A DNA stretch of 64,000 nucleotides from JAQTTT01 sp041652755 (GTDB lineage: Archaea > Nanobdellota > Nanobdellia > Tiddalikarchaeales > Tiddalikarchaeaceae), in the NCBI GenBank assembly GCA_041652755.1, contig JBAZGS010000006.1, positions 1 through 64,000 of the forward strand, in the 5' to 3' direction. Under the pieces are notes generated by a model, which was given only the letters and a program-made list of their open reading frames with translations, was not told the origin of the DNA and did not search any database. The position numbers and the translations under genes were made by a program. Below are positions 1-8,358 of the stretch, one piece after another (positions within the stretch are counted from its first letter, which is position 1; each line of letters starts with the position of its first letter).

Positions 1-59
1 TTAAATAAGTTATTAATTCTTAGTTAATTATAAAAGTATGCGAATAATAGTTGTGTGAT

Positions 60-2003
60 ATGATTATTCAGTCCTGCTTTGATATTAAAGTGATTGTGAA
101 CGAATTAAGCTGCCTTGTTAATTCAAGGATTGAGAAGTTTTACAACACCCCCGAAGGTGAGCTGTTAATAAAGGGCTATTCCGCAGTTAAAGGAAAATAC
201 ACTTTAAGGGCTTTAAGGGGTGAATGCATTCATTTGACAGAGTTTAAAAGGGAGGTTGCTGACACTCCCAGCAGTTTTACTATGCTTATGAGAAAGTATT
301 TGAACAATTCAATGATTACTGAACTCTTCCAGCCTTATTTTGAAAGAATAGTCATAATAAAGATTAAGAAGGGAGAGGATGAGTATAACATCCTTATTGA
401 GCTTTTTAACAAAGGCAATGTCATTATCTGCGACAAAAGCATGAAAATAATCGGTTATTTAAAAACCCTTAAAGTGAATGATAAGATTTTAAGGAATGGT
501 GACTCTTATGATTTTTCTAAGCCTGTTTTTCTTGAATCATTTCTTGACAAGCTTGAATTCAAGAGAATAATCAAGCTAAGCGAGCTTGATTCTATTGTGA
601 AAACTGTTGCAATTAAGCTTGGAGTTGGAGGAAGGTATGCTGAGGAAACTTGTTTTAATGCAGGTATTGAATACTCTAAAGAGCCTGGAATATTAAGCAA
701 TGAGGAGATTGATAAATTGTTCAAGTCGTTTTCAACAATTTATATGGAAGTGAAGCATTACAAAAACATTTCTCCTTGTGTTTATTTAAAAAATGATGAA
801 GTGATTAATTTCTCCCCTATTGATTTTAATTCAATTGCTGATTCTTTTAAAAAAACTTTTGAATCATTCAACCAAGCTTGCGATTATTATTATTCGCATG
901 CGCAAATAGGGGCTAATGAGTTTGACAATAGGGGAGTTTTTGATTCAAGAATTATGCAGCTTAAAAAAAGGCTTAATCAGCAGGAGGAGTATTTGAAGGA
1001 GCTTGAAAACGAGTCTGGCAAGTTGGCAAGCGTCGGAAAAGTCATTTTTGAAAACAGCCCGCTCATTAATGCTGTACTGTCAAAGATTAGGAATGCAAAG
1101 AATTCTAGAAGCTGGGATGAAATACTAGAGATTATTGGCAGCGAAAAAAATAAGGGAATTTATGAAGCCAGCATTATTCAAGAGATTGCTACAGAAACTG
1201 GAGAAATACGGCTGAAAATAAATGACACAAGTTTTAGCGCAAGCATTAATGATGAAGCCTTCAGGCTTGCCAATAACTTTTTTGAAAAGTCAAAAAAGCT
1301 TAAAGGAAAGATTCAGGGAACCCTTGTAAGCGCCGGACAAACCAGAATGATGATTGAGGAATTGATTGAAAAAGGAATTGAAGAGAGCACTAAAGTTATT
1401 AAGGATTTGAAGCCTGAAAAGAAATGGTTTGAAAAGTTCCGCTGGCTTAAAACTAGCAATGATTTCTTGCTTGTATGCGGAAAGGATGCAAGCCAAAATG
1501 AGATAGTTATAAGGAAAATCAGCGAGCCAAATGATTTAATCTTTCATGCATCAGTTGCTGGAAGCCCTTTCGGAGTATTGAAAGACGGGCTAAACGCTGA
1601 TGAAACTGATAAGCTACAGGCTGCTAATTTTATTTTATGCTTTAGCAGGGCCTGGAGGGAGAGCATAATGAGCGATGTTTTCTCAGTCACAAAAGAGCAG
1701 ATTTCAAAGTCAGCGCCTAGCGGAGAGTATGTTTCTCACGGCTCTTTCATAATTAACGGGCATAAAGAGTTTTATAAAGGCTTGAAAATGGAATTGGCTA
1801 TTGGATTATATGAAAATAAAGTGATTGCAGGAGACGCTGAATTAATAAAGTCAAGATGCAACAATTACTGCATTTTAAGGCCTGGAGGAATTGCTCCTGG
1901 AAAGGTTGCAAAAAGGCTAATGGAATTATTTGACAATAAGGAATTAAGCAGCGAGGATTTTTTGGCATTCATCCCTGGAGACTCATTAATTGAATTGCCC
2001 TAA
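60..2003 (+). CDS. rqcH: RqcH/NEMF-like NFACT protein
   Basis: Archaeal NFACT-family protein of 647 residues, the usual length. Family members bind stalled 50S subunits carrying peptidyl-tRNA in ribosome-associated quality control. An NFACT-N domain (FTMLMRKYL, FERIVI at about 73-99) is followed by a charged helical middle (about 290-450) and an NFACT-R-like C-terminal part (KKWFEKFRW, later HASVAGSPFG and RPGGIAPGKVAKRL). I chose the ATG at 60; a TTG nine bases earlier would add only three residues. The Asp-Arg pair needed by bacterial RqcH appears here as Glu95-Arg96. The family is confident, the tailing activity is not. Confidence 0.88.
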   Translation: MIIQSCFDIKVIVNELSCLVNSRIEKFYNTPEGELLIKGYSAVKGKYTLRALRGECIHLTEFKREVADTPSSFTMLMRKYLNNSMITELFQPYFERIVIIKIKKGEDEYNILIELFNKGNVIICDKSMKIIGYLKTLKVNDKILRNGDSYDFSKPVFLESFLDKLEFKRIIKLSELDSIVKTVAIKLGVGGRYAEETCFNAGIEYSKEPGILSNEEIDKLFKSFSTIYMEVKHYKNISPCVYLKNDEVINFSPIDFNSIADSFKKTFESFNQACDYYYSHAQIGANEFDNRGVFDSRIMQLKKRLNQQEEYLKELENESGKLASVGKVIFENSPLINAVLSKIRNAKNSRSWDEILEIIGSEKNKGIYEASIIQEIATETGEIRLKINDTSFSASINDEAFRLANNFFEKSKKLKGKIQGTLVSAGQTRMMIEELIEKGIEESTKVIKDLKPEKKWFEKFRWLKTSNDFLLVCGKDASQNEIVIRKISEPNDLIFHASVAGSPFGVLKDGLNADETDKLQAANFILCFSRAWRESIMSDVFSVTKEQISKSAPSGEYVSHGSFIINGHKEFYKGLKMELAIGLYENKVIAGDAELIKSRCNNYCILRPGGIAPGKVAKRLMELFDNKELSSEDFLAFIPGDSLIELP

Positions 2004-2064
2004 AATTATTTTAAAAAAAAATATATAAAAAAAAGAAAAAAAATTAACCGTTAAATTTTTATAT

Positions 2065-2232
2065 TTAAAAGTCAAATTCTTTTATTGTTACTCTTCCATT
2101 TTTCTTTGCTCTGTCAGCTGCTGCCTTAACCAAAGTCATTACTTTTGCATCTAATGCTTCTATTGCTTGGTCTGGAAATCTTACATCTATTTTTTTTGCA
2201 GCTTCTTTTGCAGCTTTTCTTACTATCATCAT
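2065..2232 (-). CDS. Small histone-fold-like protein
   Basis: A 55-residue basic protein. Its C-terminal half (LVKAAADRAKKNGRVTIKEFDF) resembles the end of an archaeal histone fold, where helix 2 is followed by the loop and helix 3 (compare AGRKTV in archaeal histones). It is shorter than a normal 65-70 residue histone and looks like the short DNA-binding histone-fold variants of DPANN archaea. The ATG at 2232 was chosen over one 42 bases upstream because an AAGGTGAT Shine-Dalgarno motif lies seven bases before it. The gene is convergent with the NFACT gene. DNA binding is inferred. Confidence 0.6.
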   Translation of the reverse strand: MMIVRKAAKEAAKKIDVRFPDQAIEALDAKVMTLVKAAADRAKKNGRVTIKEFDF

Positions 2233-2345
2233 TTTTTTATCACCTTTTGAAAATTTTTTTCTTATAAGAAGCAATTTAACGATGTTTTAAAAGATTTATG
2301 GTTAAAATGCGTTTTAGCAAGATTTAAATAATATGTGTTTCTTAA

Positions 2346-3434
2346 TTAATAGTTTAATCTTGAAAGTTTTATTTTGATATTTTTGGCATTCGCGTTTTTG
2401 ATTTTTCCTATTTTCACTTCCCTGCCTCCTCCCTTGATTTCAAATTCCTCCTTTAGCCTGCAAAAAATATCATTTGAGTTTTTTCCTGCAACAATTATTG
2501 TGCTGTTAGATAAAAAAACTAGATTGCTTTGTTCTGATTCCTCATAAGCCTTTTTTATCAGCTTATCTGTTTCAATATAGCGGGAGTCATAAAAAAGTAT
2601 TCCGTTTATTTTTGTGAAATTTGCTGATTTTAAGAATTCATCGCTTAAGTTCCTTAAATCAGCCTTTAATGCTTTGTTTTCATCAATTAATACAGATAAT
2701 CTTTGCTTTAATTTTTCAGGAACTTCATTGAATTCGCTGCTTAATTCATTCATGAGTGCTGAAGCCTTTATTGAATGCTCGACTGCTTTGCTTCCTGTTA
2801 AAAAGCTTAACTGAGTTATAATTGAGGATTCTTTTTTAAGCCCAGTAACTATTATTAGCCCGATTTCTTTTGTTGATTTTAGGTGCGTTCCGCTGCAGGC
2901 AGCACTGTCATAATCCCCTATGCTTATTATTCTTATGTTGTCATCTTTTATCCTGTCAATCTTTATTCTCGCCCCAAAGACCTCTTCTTTTTTCACAAAT
3001 TTTTCTGTTATTTCTAATCCTTCTTTTATTTTTTCATTGGCCAATATTTGGGCTTGGATTATGTCATTCAAGCTTATAGTCCCTTTGAAAAATATTTTTG
3101 ACTCATTGATTGACAGCTGTATTTTTTCAACTTCAAGAGATGGATTCAGTTTTTTTAAAGAGCCAAACAGCAAATGCTCAGCAGTGTGGGCTTTCATAAG
3201 GCTGTACCTGTAATCCCAGTCAATGAATAGGGTTACTTCTTGGTTTTTTTTGAAAATATTATTTTTTAGATAAAATTTTTTGCAGTCACATTTTATGATT
3301 TCTTGATTTTCTATGAATCCCTTATCCGATGGCTGCCCTCCCCCTTCCTGATGGAATATTGAATCCTTCAAAACAACATAATCATCTTTTGATTCAATTA
3401 CAATTGTTTTTATGCTTTTTTGGTAATCATTCAT
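2346..3434 (-). CDS. alaX: Alanyl-tRNA editing protein AlaX (long form)
   Basis: Free-standing editing enzyme that hydrolyses mischarged tRNA-Ala (Ser or Gly). It has the AlaRS-like N-terminal HQEGGGQPSDKG (28-39) and the zinc-binding HTAEH (His83, His87) and CSGTH (Cys180, His184), so all four metal ligands are present. A coiled stretch (about 215-260) leads to a DHHA1-like C-terminus with KGGGREVKIG. The 362 residues fit AlaX-L rather than the short form. It appears monocistronic. Confidence 0.92.
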   Translation of the reverse strand: MNDYQKSIKTIVIESKDDYVVLKDSIFHQEGGGQPSDKGFIENQEIIKCDCKKFYLKNNIFKKNQEVTLFIDWDYRYSLMKAHTAEHLLFGSLKKLNPSLEVEKIQLSINESKIFFKGTISLNDIIQAQILANEKIKEGLEITEKFVKKEEVFGARIKIDRIKDDNIRIISIGDYDSAACSGTHLKSTKEIGLIIVTGLKKESSIITQLSFLTGSKAVEHSIKASALMNELSSEFNEVPEKLKQRLSVLIDENKALKADLRNLSDEFLKSANFTKINGILFYDSRYIETDKLIKKAYEESEQSNLVFLSNSTIIVAGKNSNDIFCRLKEEFEIKGGGREVKIGKIKNANAKNIKIKLSRLNY

Positions 3435-3504
3435 GTTTTTTCCCTTTTTTTATTAATAATATAACACATACAATATAAATTTGACTCATTTTCTATATGA
3501 ACTA

Positions 3505-3570
3505 TTAATAAGTTATAATGAACGATTTAATAATTAAAAATAACACAATAATTAATATAAGGATTGCCAT
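3505..3570 (-). CDS. Candidate 21-residue hydrophobic peptide
   Basis: A 21-codon reading frame encoding an almost uninterrupted hydrophobic peptide (begins MAILILIIVLF, one Lys near the middle, ends FIITY). A good TATA-like box on the minus strand (CTTTTTAAAC, about 3593-3602) is centred 27 bases upstream of the ATG, the spacing seen for leaderless genes in this window. It could be a tiny membrane protein. In such AT-rich DNA a short Ile/Leu-rich frame also arises by chance, so this is tentative. Confidence 0.28.
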   Translation of the reverse strand: MAILILIIVLFLIIKSFIITY

Positions 3571-3722
3571 TTTTAACAGTTAAACCGAATTGTTTAAAAA
3601 GTATTCTATTATTAGTATTTTCTAGAATAGTGTGTGTAAAAAAAGGGAAAACTCAATAATATCAGCAACGACAATAAGTAACTAACTAAATACAGTAACT
3701 CTATCCCTTTATTTTTTCTTTT
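3571..3722. other. Intergenic region with TATA box and 18-bp shared element
   Basis: Non-coding stretch between the AlaX gene and the end of the membrane winged-helix gene. It carries a TATA-like TTTAAA (about 3593-3600), and CTAGAATAGTGTGTGTAA at 3622-3639, which recurs exactly at 47884-47901 upstream of the S-layer gene. On the plus strand the remainder runs from AGGGA (about 3643) to TCCCT (about 3704) and then a T-rich tract (3709-3722), so a small structured RNA of about 100 nt ending there is possible. No coding frame is convincing. Confidence 0.4.
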
Positions 3723-4622
3723 TTATAAAACTTCTTTGTTTATGCTTATCTTGTTTTTTCTTCCGTACGGAACAATTATCAGTATTTTTTTTCTTGACAG
3801 CCCCCCAATGAGCTTGGATAATTTTGGCTTAGACAAGTCAAGCATTTCACCTATTTCTTTTTGTGTTAATTCTTTTCTTTCTATAAGCAAATCAACTATT
3901 GCTTTTTCATCCTTTGAAAGCACTTGAGTTAACGTTTTTGTTCTTCCTTTTTTTAAGAACACATAAATAGTTACTGCTCCAATAACAAAGCTCAATACAA
4001 ATGTAAGTATAATTATAATCATTGTTGAATCATTGCTGCTTATTTTTTCAAAAAACACAAAGAAATTCCTAGAATCCAAATAACCTAATTTTTGATTCCA
4101 TTCTAAAATTATTCCCTCATTGCTTGAATAAAGCTTGTTGGGTATTGGGTTAATGGCATTTCCCTGGCTTGACATTATTGCATAATTGTTCGGCAAAACC
4201 AAAGTCATGCTAAAATCTTCAAGCTCATAATAGGATAAGAAAGTATATGAAAAAAATTTTGAATCTCCAAACCCGGTTATTAATGAGCTGTCGTGAATTC
4301 TTACTATATAATTTTTTTGGCTGTTTCCCTTAAAAAAATCATTTATCTTTATTATGAATATTCCATTTGAAATGCTTGTTGAATAATTAAGAGCTCTCAT
4401 GTCAGAATCAACAACATCAAACCTTGATGGCATGAAAGGCATCATTAATAAGACGCTTGAGACATTTTTAGCCTCATCATTTTGCATTGTAAAATTAAGC
4501 TTTTGGATAATGCTTAAGTCACTATTTATTTCAACAAATACGTCTATTTTTTTTGCGTTTTGGCTGCAAAAGCAAGAACTGACAAATAATAGCATTAAAG
4601 CTAAAAAAACTGCTTTTTTCAT
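3723..4622 (-). CDS. Membrane-anchored winged-helix regulator
   Basis: A 299-residue protein with a signal peptide (1-19, ending near SCFCS), an extracytoplasmic beta-rich domain (about 25-195), one transmembrane helix (about 200-223, IIIILTFVLSFVIGAV) and a cytoplasmic MarR-like winged helix at the C-terminus (ELTQKEIGEMLDLSKPKLSKLIGGLSR). This outside-sensor/inside-DNA-binder architecture is found in archaeal DUF7345/DUF7343-type proteins. It lies next to, and divergent from, a small membrane protein and an ABC-2 exporter, so it may control them. The ligand is unknown. Confidence 0.72.
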   Translation of the reverse strand: MKKAVFLALMLLFVSSCFCSQNAKKIDVFVEINSDLSIIQKLNFTMQNDEAKNVSSVLLMMPFMPSRFDVVDSDMRALNYSTSISNGIFIIKINDFFKGNSQKNYIVRIHDSSLITGFGDSKFFSYTFLSYYELEDFSMTLVLPNNYAIMSSQGNAINPIPNKLYSSNEGIILEWNQKLGYLDSRNFFVFFEKISSNDSTMIIIILTFVLSFVIGAVTIYVFLKKGRTKTLTQVLSKDEKAIVDLLIERKELTQKEIGEMLDLSKPKLSKLIGGLSRKKILIIVPYGRKNKISINKEVL

Positions 4623-4698
4623 TGTTTTTTACTTAAAAGCCTGAAAGTTTTAAACTTTTAGAATTAAGTTTATAAATAATGAATAAAATAATAAATTA

Positions 4699-4905
4699 AT
4701 GGAAAAGAAAAAATTTGACAAGGATATTAATAAAATAGAGTTTATTTACATCTCCCAAGCAGTTCTCTTCCTTGTTTTGGCAGCTTTGCTTTTCGTGAAC
4801 TCAATCCTTTACACTTATGTATTAATGGTTGCGCTTATAATACTTGCAATCACTTCAATCTTTTTTGCCTACGAATGGGTAAGCATTGAAAATAAATTTA
4901 AATAA
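4699..4905 (+). CDS. Small two-helix membrane protein
   Basis: A 68-residue protein with two predicted transmembrane helices (about 15-36 and 40-61), a Lys/Asp-rich N-terminus and a short charged C-terminal tail. A TATA-like TTTATAAATA about 27 bases before the ATG points to a leaderless transcript. It ends 22 bases before the ABC ATPase start and is probably the first gene of the exporter operon. No family recognised; it may be an accessory subunit of the transporter. Confidence 0.6.
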   Translation: MEKKKFDKDINKIEFIYISQAVLFLVLAALLFVNSILYTYVLMVALIILAITSIFFAYEWVSIENKFK

Positions 4906-4927
4906 TAGCACTATTCAATTATTCATT

Positions 4928-5890
4928 ATGATGGATTCTTTTGTTAAGTTCTTTAAAAAAGAAGAGAGCTTAGGAAGGAACAAAGCGCTCGTTGTTAAGA
5001 ATTTATCAAACAAGTATTATAAAAAAAAGTTTTTGGACAACATTAGCTTCGTTGTATATAATGGCGAGATTTTTTCAATAATAGGTCTTAGTGGAAGCGG
5101 AAAAAGCAGCCTCTTAAAAAACATTATAGGGCTTTATCCTAAAAGCGCAGGAGAGGTTTATTTTTTTGGAAAGCACCCTTTTTTTTCAAAAAAAAGGATT
5201 GGTTACTGCCACCAGGAAGACAGCTTCTTGCCTGACTTGACAATAATGGAAAACATTGAACTTTTCTCAAGCGTTAATGGCATAAAAAAAAAACAAGGGG
5301 TGAGAATGGGTGTTGAATGCCTTAAAAAATTCAGGATTGAAAAGCATAAAGATGAATTTCCTGGCAAGCTTTCAGGAGGCCAAAGAAAAAGGCTTAACAT
5401 TATTCTAAGCTGCCTTCATTCTCCAAAGCTATTAATACTTGATGAGCCTTTTGCAGGGCTAGATTATTTTAACAGAAGATTACTTTGGGATTTCTTAACT
5501 GATCTTAAAAATAAGGGCACAAGCATTGTTCTTACAACCCATCTGCTTAATGAAGCCCAAGAATACTCATCCAGGGTATTAATACTAAAAAACGGGAAAA
5601 AATTCGCTTACGGCACTTTTTCAGAGATAAAGGAAAAAATAAGGTTCAATCACTTATATTACATTAAATTCAATCATTTAAGCAAGTCATTTTTTGAAAA
5701 GCTTAAAAGTTTTTGCGAATTCAAGAAAATAAAAATAATATATACCTATAAAAGAGAGGTGCAGTTCGCTCTTAACAACTTGGCTGAAAAGGATAAGATT
5801 AATGGATTTTTATCAAAAAACAAGCAAAATTATGCTGAAATTTCAGTATCTGAACCAAGCCTTGATGAGTTCATGCTGGTGAGCATATGA
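4928..5890 (+). CDS. ABC transporter ATP-binding protein
   Basis: Cytoplasmic ATPase of an ABC-2-type exporter, about 320 residues. Walker A (GLSGSGKSS), Q-loop (CHQED), signature (LSGGQRKRLN), Walker B (LLILDEP) and H-loop (TTH) are all present, so it should be active. A C-terminal extension of about 90 residues (YYIKFNHLSKSFFEKL onward) resembles the tail of drug and polysaccharide exporter ATPases. The ATG at 4928 (or 4931) is preferred over a TTG at 4886 inside the previous gene. It overlaps the permease by 4 bp (ATGA). Confidence 0.9.
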   Translation: MMDSFVKFFKKEESLGRNKALVVKNLSNKYYKKKFLDNISFVVYNGEIFSIIGLSGSGKSSLLKNIIGLYPKSAGEVYFFGKHPFFSKKRIGYCHQEDSFLPDLTIMENIELFSSVNGIKKKQGVRMGVECLKKFRIEKHKDEFPGKLSGGQRKRLNIILSCLHSPKLLILDEPFAGLDYFNRRLLWDFLTDLKNKGTSIVLTTHLLNEAQEYSSRVLILKNGKKFAYGTFSEIKEKIRFNHLYYIKFNHLSKSFFEKLKSFCEFKKIKIIYTYKREVQFALNNLAEKDKINGFLSKNKQNYAEISVSEPSLDEFMLVSI

Positions 5891-7170
5891 AACTAATAGA
5901 ATTCTTGAAAAAAGAATTTTTCTTGTTCAAAAGAAACAAGAAGCAGATAGGAATAGTTATAGCTTTGCCTTTAGTTTTTGCCATGATTTACACATTAATG
6001 TTTTCAGTTTCTTCACTTAATATTTCCCTTTCAATATGCAGCCTTGATGATGGAGAATACGCTGACAGGTTTGTGAACTCTTTGTCAGGCAATTTTAAGG
6101 TTAATTATTTCAAATCAAACGACTCAGATGAATGCTTTATAGGAATAAAGGATGACATAGTCAAAGGCTACATTCTTGGGCTTAGAATACCAAAAGACTT
6201 CAGCTCCAAATTAATTAATTATTCAACCCCAACAATTGATTTATTCATTGACAATTCAAAGCCTAATTTAGGATTCTTTGCGCAATCAATGCTTGTAAAC
6301 AATATAAACGACTTTAATTATGGAGTAATTAGCTCTGCGCAGCAAGCTTTAAGGGATAGCACAAACGACATTAAAAGGGATTTGGAAGGAACAGTTAATG
6401 TTTTAGAAATAATAAGGCCAACAATACCTTCAGCAACTCAAAGCTATTTTGACTTGCTTTATTCAAATATTAACTCTTACAAAACAAGCATATCAACTAT
6501 AAACAATTTTGACTTAGAGTTTGTTGTAAAGCCTGTTAATACAAGATTACTTGGGATTTTTAGCGGGAACAACAATAAGGGGTTCTCGTTCTCAGTCCTT
6601 TATATAGTCTTAAGTGTTTTAGTCATAGTATTGCTTTCAAGCATGAGCATAATTTACGACAAAAAGAATAATTTCATAATAAGATTACGGGCTTCGAAAA
6701 ATAACCTAATCCCTTACTTACTTTCAAAAATCATTTTTTTCTCAGCAGTTAGTTTTGTAATCTTCATCCCTTCGTTTCTGGTGTTTTTGATAGATAACGC
6801 TTTTTTCAGCATAAACATTGTTTCATTGATTGTTACACTTTTTTTAATTTCAGCAACTTGGACACTGTTAGGGTGCATTATTGGATTCTCAAGCAAGGAT
6901 GAGTCAAGCGGAATAATGATTTCAATATTTATAGGTTTCTTAGTATTGCTGCTTTCAGGGCTTTTTTATCCTTTAGAATTTTTGCCGCAAATCATGAAGT
7001 ATTTCACAATGGTTCTTCCTACCTCTCTTCATGCATCAATGCTTAACAATGCCTTGATATTCAATGCTTCAATCCCTGATATGTCAAACATTTTTGCCAA
7101 CAATTTAATTTATGATGCAATATTGTTAATAATATGCTCTTATTTTATGCTTAAGCCAATAAAGACTTAA
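5887..7170 (+). CDS. ABC-2 family transporter permease
   Basis: A 427-residue membrane protein: one N-terminal helix (about 20-42), a long extracytoplasmic region (about 43-230, with the coiled SSAQQALRDSTNDIKRDLEG), then about five helices packed into 235-425. This is the layout of ABC-2 exporters with a large external domain (YhgE/ABC-2_membrane_3-like). It pairs with the ATPase through an ATGA overlap. The substrate is not predictable; a role in exporting an envelope component or toxic compound is inference from architecture. Confidence 0.82.
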   Translation: MKLIEFLKKEFFLFKRNKKQIGIVIALPLVFAMIYTLMFSVSSLNISLSICSLDDGEYADRFVNSLSGNFKVNYFKSNDSDECFIGIKDDIVKGYILGLRIPKDFSSKLINYSTPTIDLFIDNSKPNLGFFAQSMLVNNINDFNYGVISSAQQALRDSTNDIKRDLEGTVNVLEIIRPTIPSATQSYFDLLYSNINSYKTSISTINNFDLEFVVKPVNTRLLGIFSGNNNKGFSFSVLYIVLSVLVIVLLSSMSIIYDKKNNFIIRLRASKNNLIPYLLSKIIFFSAVSFVIFIPSFLVFLIDNAFFSINIVSLIVTLFLISATWTLLGCIIGFSSKDESSGIMISIFIGFLVLLLSGLFYPLEFLPQIMKYFTMVLPTSLHASMLNNALIFNASIPDMSNIFANNLIYDAILLIICSYFMLKPIKT

Positions 7171-7218
7171 AAAGTGCCAACAAAAAAATTTTTAAAGAGA
7201 ATTATTTCTTTAAATAAT

Positions 7219-7569
7219 ATGATTGAAGATATAATTAGAGAAACCCAAGAAAAAATTAATGGAATGCAAAAAGATAATGAACAAGCAAAAGTTGACTTTA
7301 AAAATGGAGATTTTTCTAAAGTTGTTGAATCTTCTGAAAAGTCGGCAAATTATTTAAGCACAATTGCCAGCTCATTAGAATCTAATGAAAATTTAGAATC
7401 AAATAAAGAATTGAAAGATATTTACATAAATACATTAAACTTAGTTTCAAATTATTATAAGATTGCGCATATTGCCGCAAGAAAAGGAGCTATGGAAGAA
7501 AAAGCTGGAGAAACTTTTGGAAAATATTCAGCAATTCAAACAAAACTAGTAAACTTGCATAATAATTAA
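7219..7569 (+). CDS. Hypothetical helical protein
   Basis: A 116-residue, Asn/Lys/Glu-rich, mainly alpha-helical soluble protein (MIEDIIRETQEKINGMQKD start; EKSANYLSTIASSLES mid; HIAARKGAMEEKAGE end). No family recognised; the helix pattern could suit a small TPR-like or four-helix bundle. The ATG at 7219 was chosen because a TTTTTAAAG box is centred 26 bases upstream; a GTG at 7174 would add 15 residues that overlap this box. It follows the ABC permease but has its own promoter. Confidence 0.6.
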   Translation: MIEDIIRETQEKINGMQKDNEQAKVDFKNGDFSKVVESSEKSANYLSTIASSLESNENLESNKELKDIYINTLNLVSNYYKIAHIAARKGAMEEKAGETFGKYSAIQTKLVNLHNN

Positions 7570-7607
7570 TAACCTTTTTTATTTAATTTTGTTTTTTTAT
7601 ATTGTTT
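7570..7607 (+). terminator. T-rich terminator tract
   Basis: Directly after the stop codon of the preceding plus-strand gene, three runs of 5-7 T separate it from a convergent minus-strand gene. U-rich tracts without hairpins are the usual archaeal intrinsic terminators. No stem-loop was seen. Confidence 0.4.
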
Positions 7608-7928
7608 TTAGTAAATTTTCTGCTTGAGCTTCTCAATTCTTGTTTTTAATGCATCATTTTTCTTGCTTAATTCCCTGTGGCTGTTGAGCAAAAGATTGTA
7701 TTTTTTCACCAAATCATTGTATACTATTTTTTTAACAGTGTTTTTTTCATAATCATCAATTCTGGAGTTCATTTCAGAGATAGTGTTAAGCATTTTTGAT
7801 TTTATTCCAGAGTCAAGAATAATATTTTTTGAAGTCTTTCTTCTAAGCTTTTTTGAAATCTCATAAAAAAAAATAAGCGCTGCGTCAATACCTGAAAATA
7901 ATACTATAAGCAATAATAATGCATTCAT
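7608..7928 (-). CDS. Membrane-anchored coiled-coil protein
   Basis: A 106-residue protein with one N-terminal transmembrane helix (about 3-23, LLLIVLFSGIDAALIFFY) followed by a basic stretch and a long predicted coiled coil (about 45-106, heptad-like Leu/Ile spacing, ending KTRIEKLKQKIY). No family recognised. Topology suggests a membrane-tethered cytoplasmic coiled coil. Confidence 0.55.
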   Translation of the reverse strand: MNALLLLIVLFSGIDAALIFFYEISKKLRRKTSKNIILDSGIKSKMLNTISEMNSRIDDYEKNTVKKIVYNDLVKKYNLLLNSHRELSKKNDALKTRIEKLKQKIY

Positions 7929-8025
7929 TAATAGATTGGGTTAAAGTTTTTATTTTTAAACATTGCTATTAAGTGTTTTTTTAAATAAAAATATTTAAAG
8001 CCTTAGAAACTCTTCAATTAAGACT

Positions 8026-8358
8026 ATGAAAGAATGCAGCAAATGCCATTTTGTACTGGAGAACAATGATGATGCTGCTAAGGTTTCAAAAATGCTTAAG
8101 ATAAAAAAATCAAACCTTGATAATTCAACTTACCCAATCTTAGTTGCTGACTTTAATTGCAAAAAATGCAATAAAACTATTCATGTCAAATGGAGCGAGA
8201 TTAATGATGAGTTTAGCCTTACAAAATGCCCTGATTGCAACAGCGATTTGACTGTTTCATTATTCTTAGGTGTGATGAATGGGTTTAATCTTAAAAGCGT
8301 GTGCTTTTCATGCTACAGCGAAATAGGCAGGGGCACTATTGGCTGTTTTCAGAAATAG
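8026..8358 (+). CDS. Zinc-ribbon protein, function unknown
   Basis: A 110-residue protein with four Cys-x2-Cys pairs (CSKC, CKKC, CPDC, CFSC) and a further Cys near the end, arranged like two tandem zinc ribbons. A TATA-like ATATTTAAAG lies about 30 bases upstream of the ATG. It overlaps the convergent next gene by 10 bp. Nucleic-acid or protein binding is plausible for such ribbons but not shown. Confidence 0.6.
   Translation: MKECSKCHFVLENNDDAAKVSKMLKIKKSNLDNSTYPILVADFNCKKCNKTIHVKWSEINDEFSLTKCPDCNSDLTVSLFLGVMNGFNLKSVCFSCYSEIGRGTIGCFQK

Noticed and set aside
2870..3213. Plus-strand reading frames opposite AlaX
   Set aside because: They overlap a clearly recognised gene, have low-complexity Leu/Phe/Ser content and no start signals.
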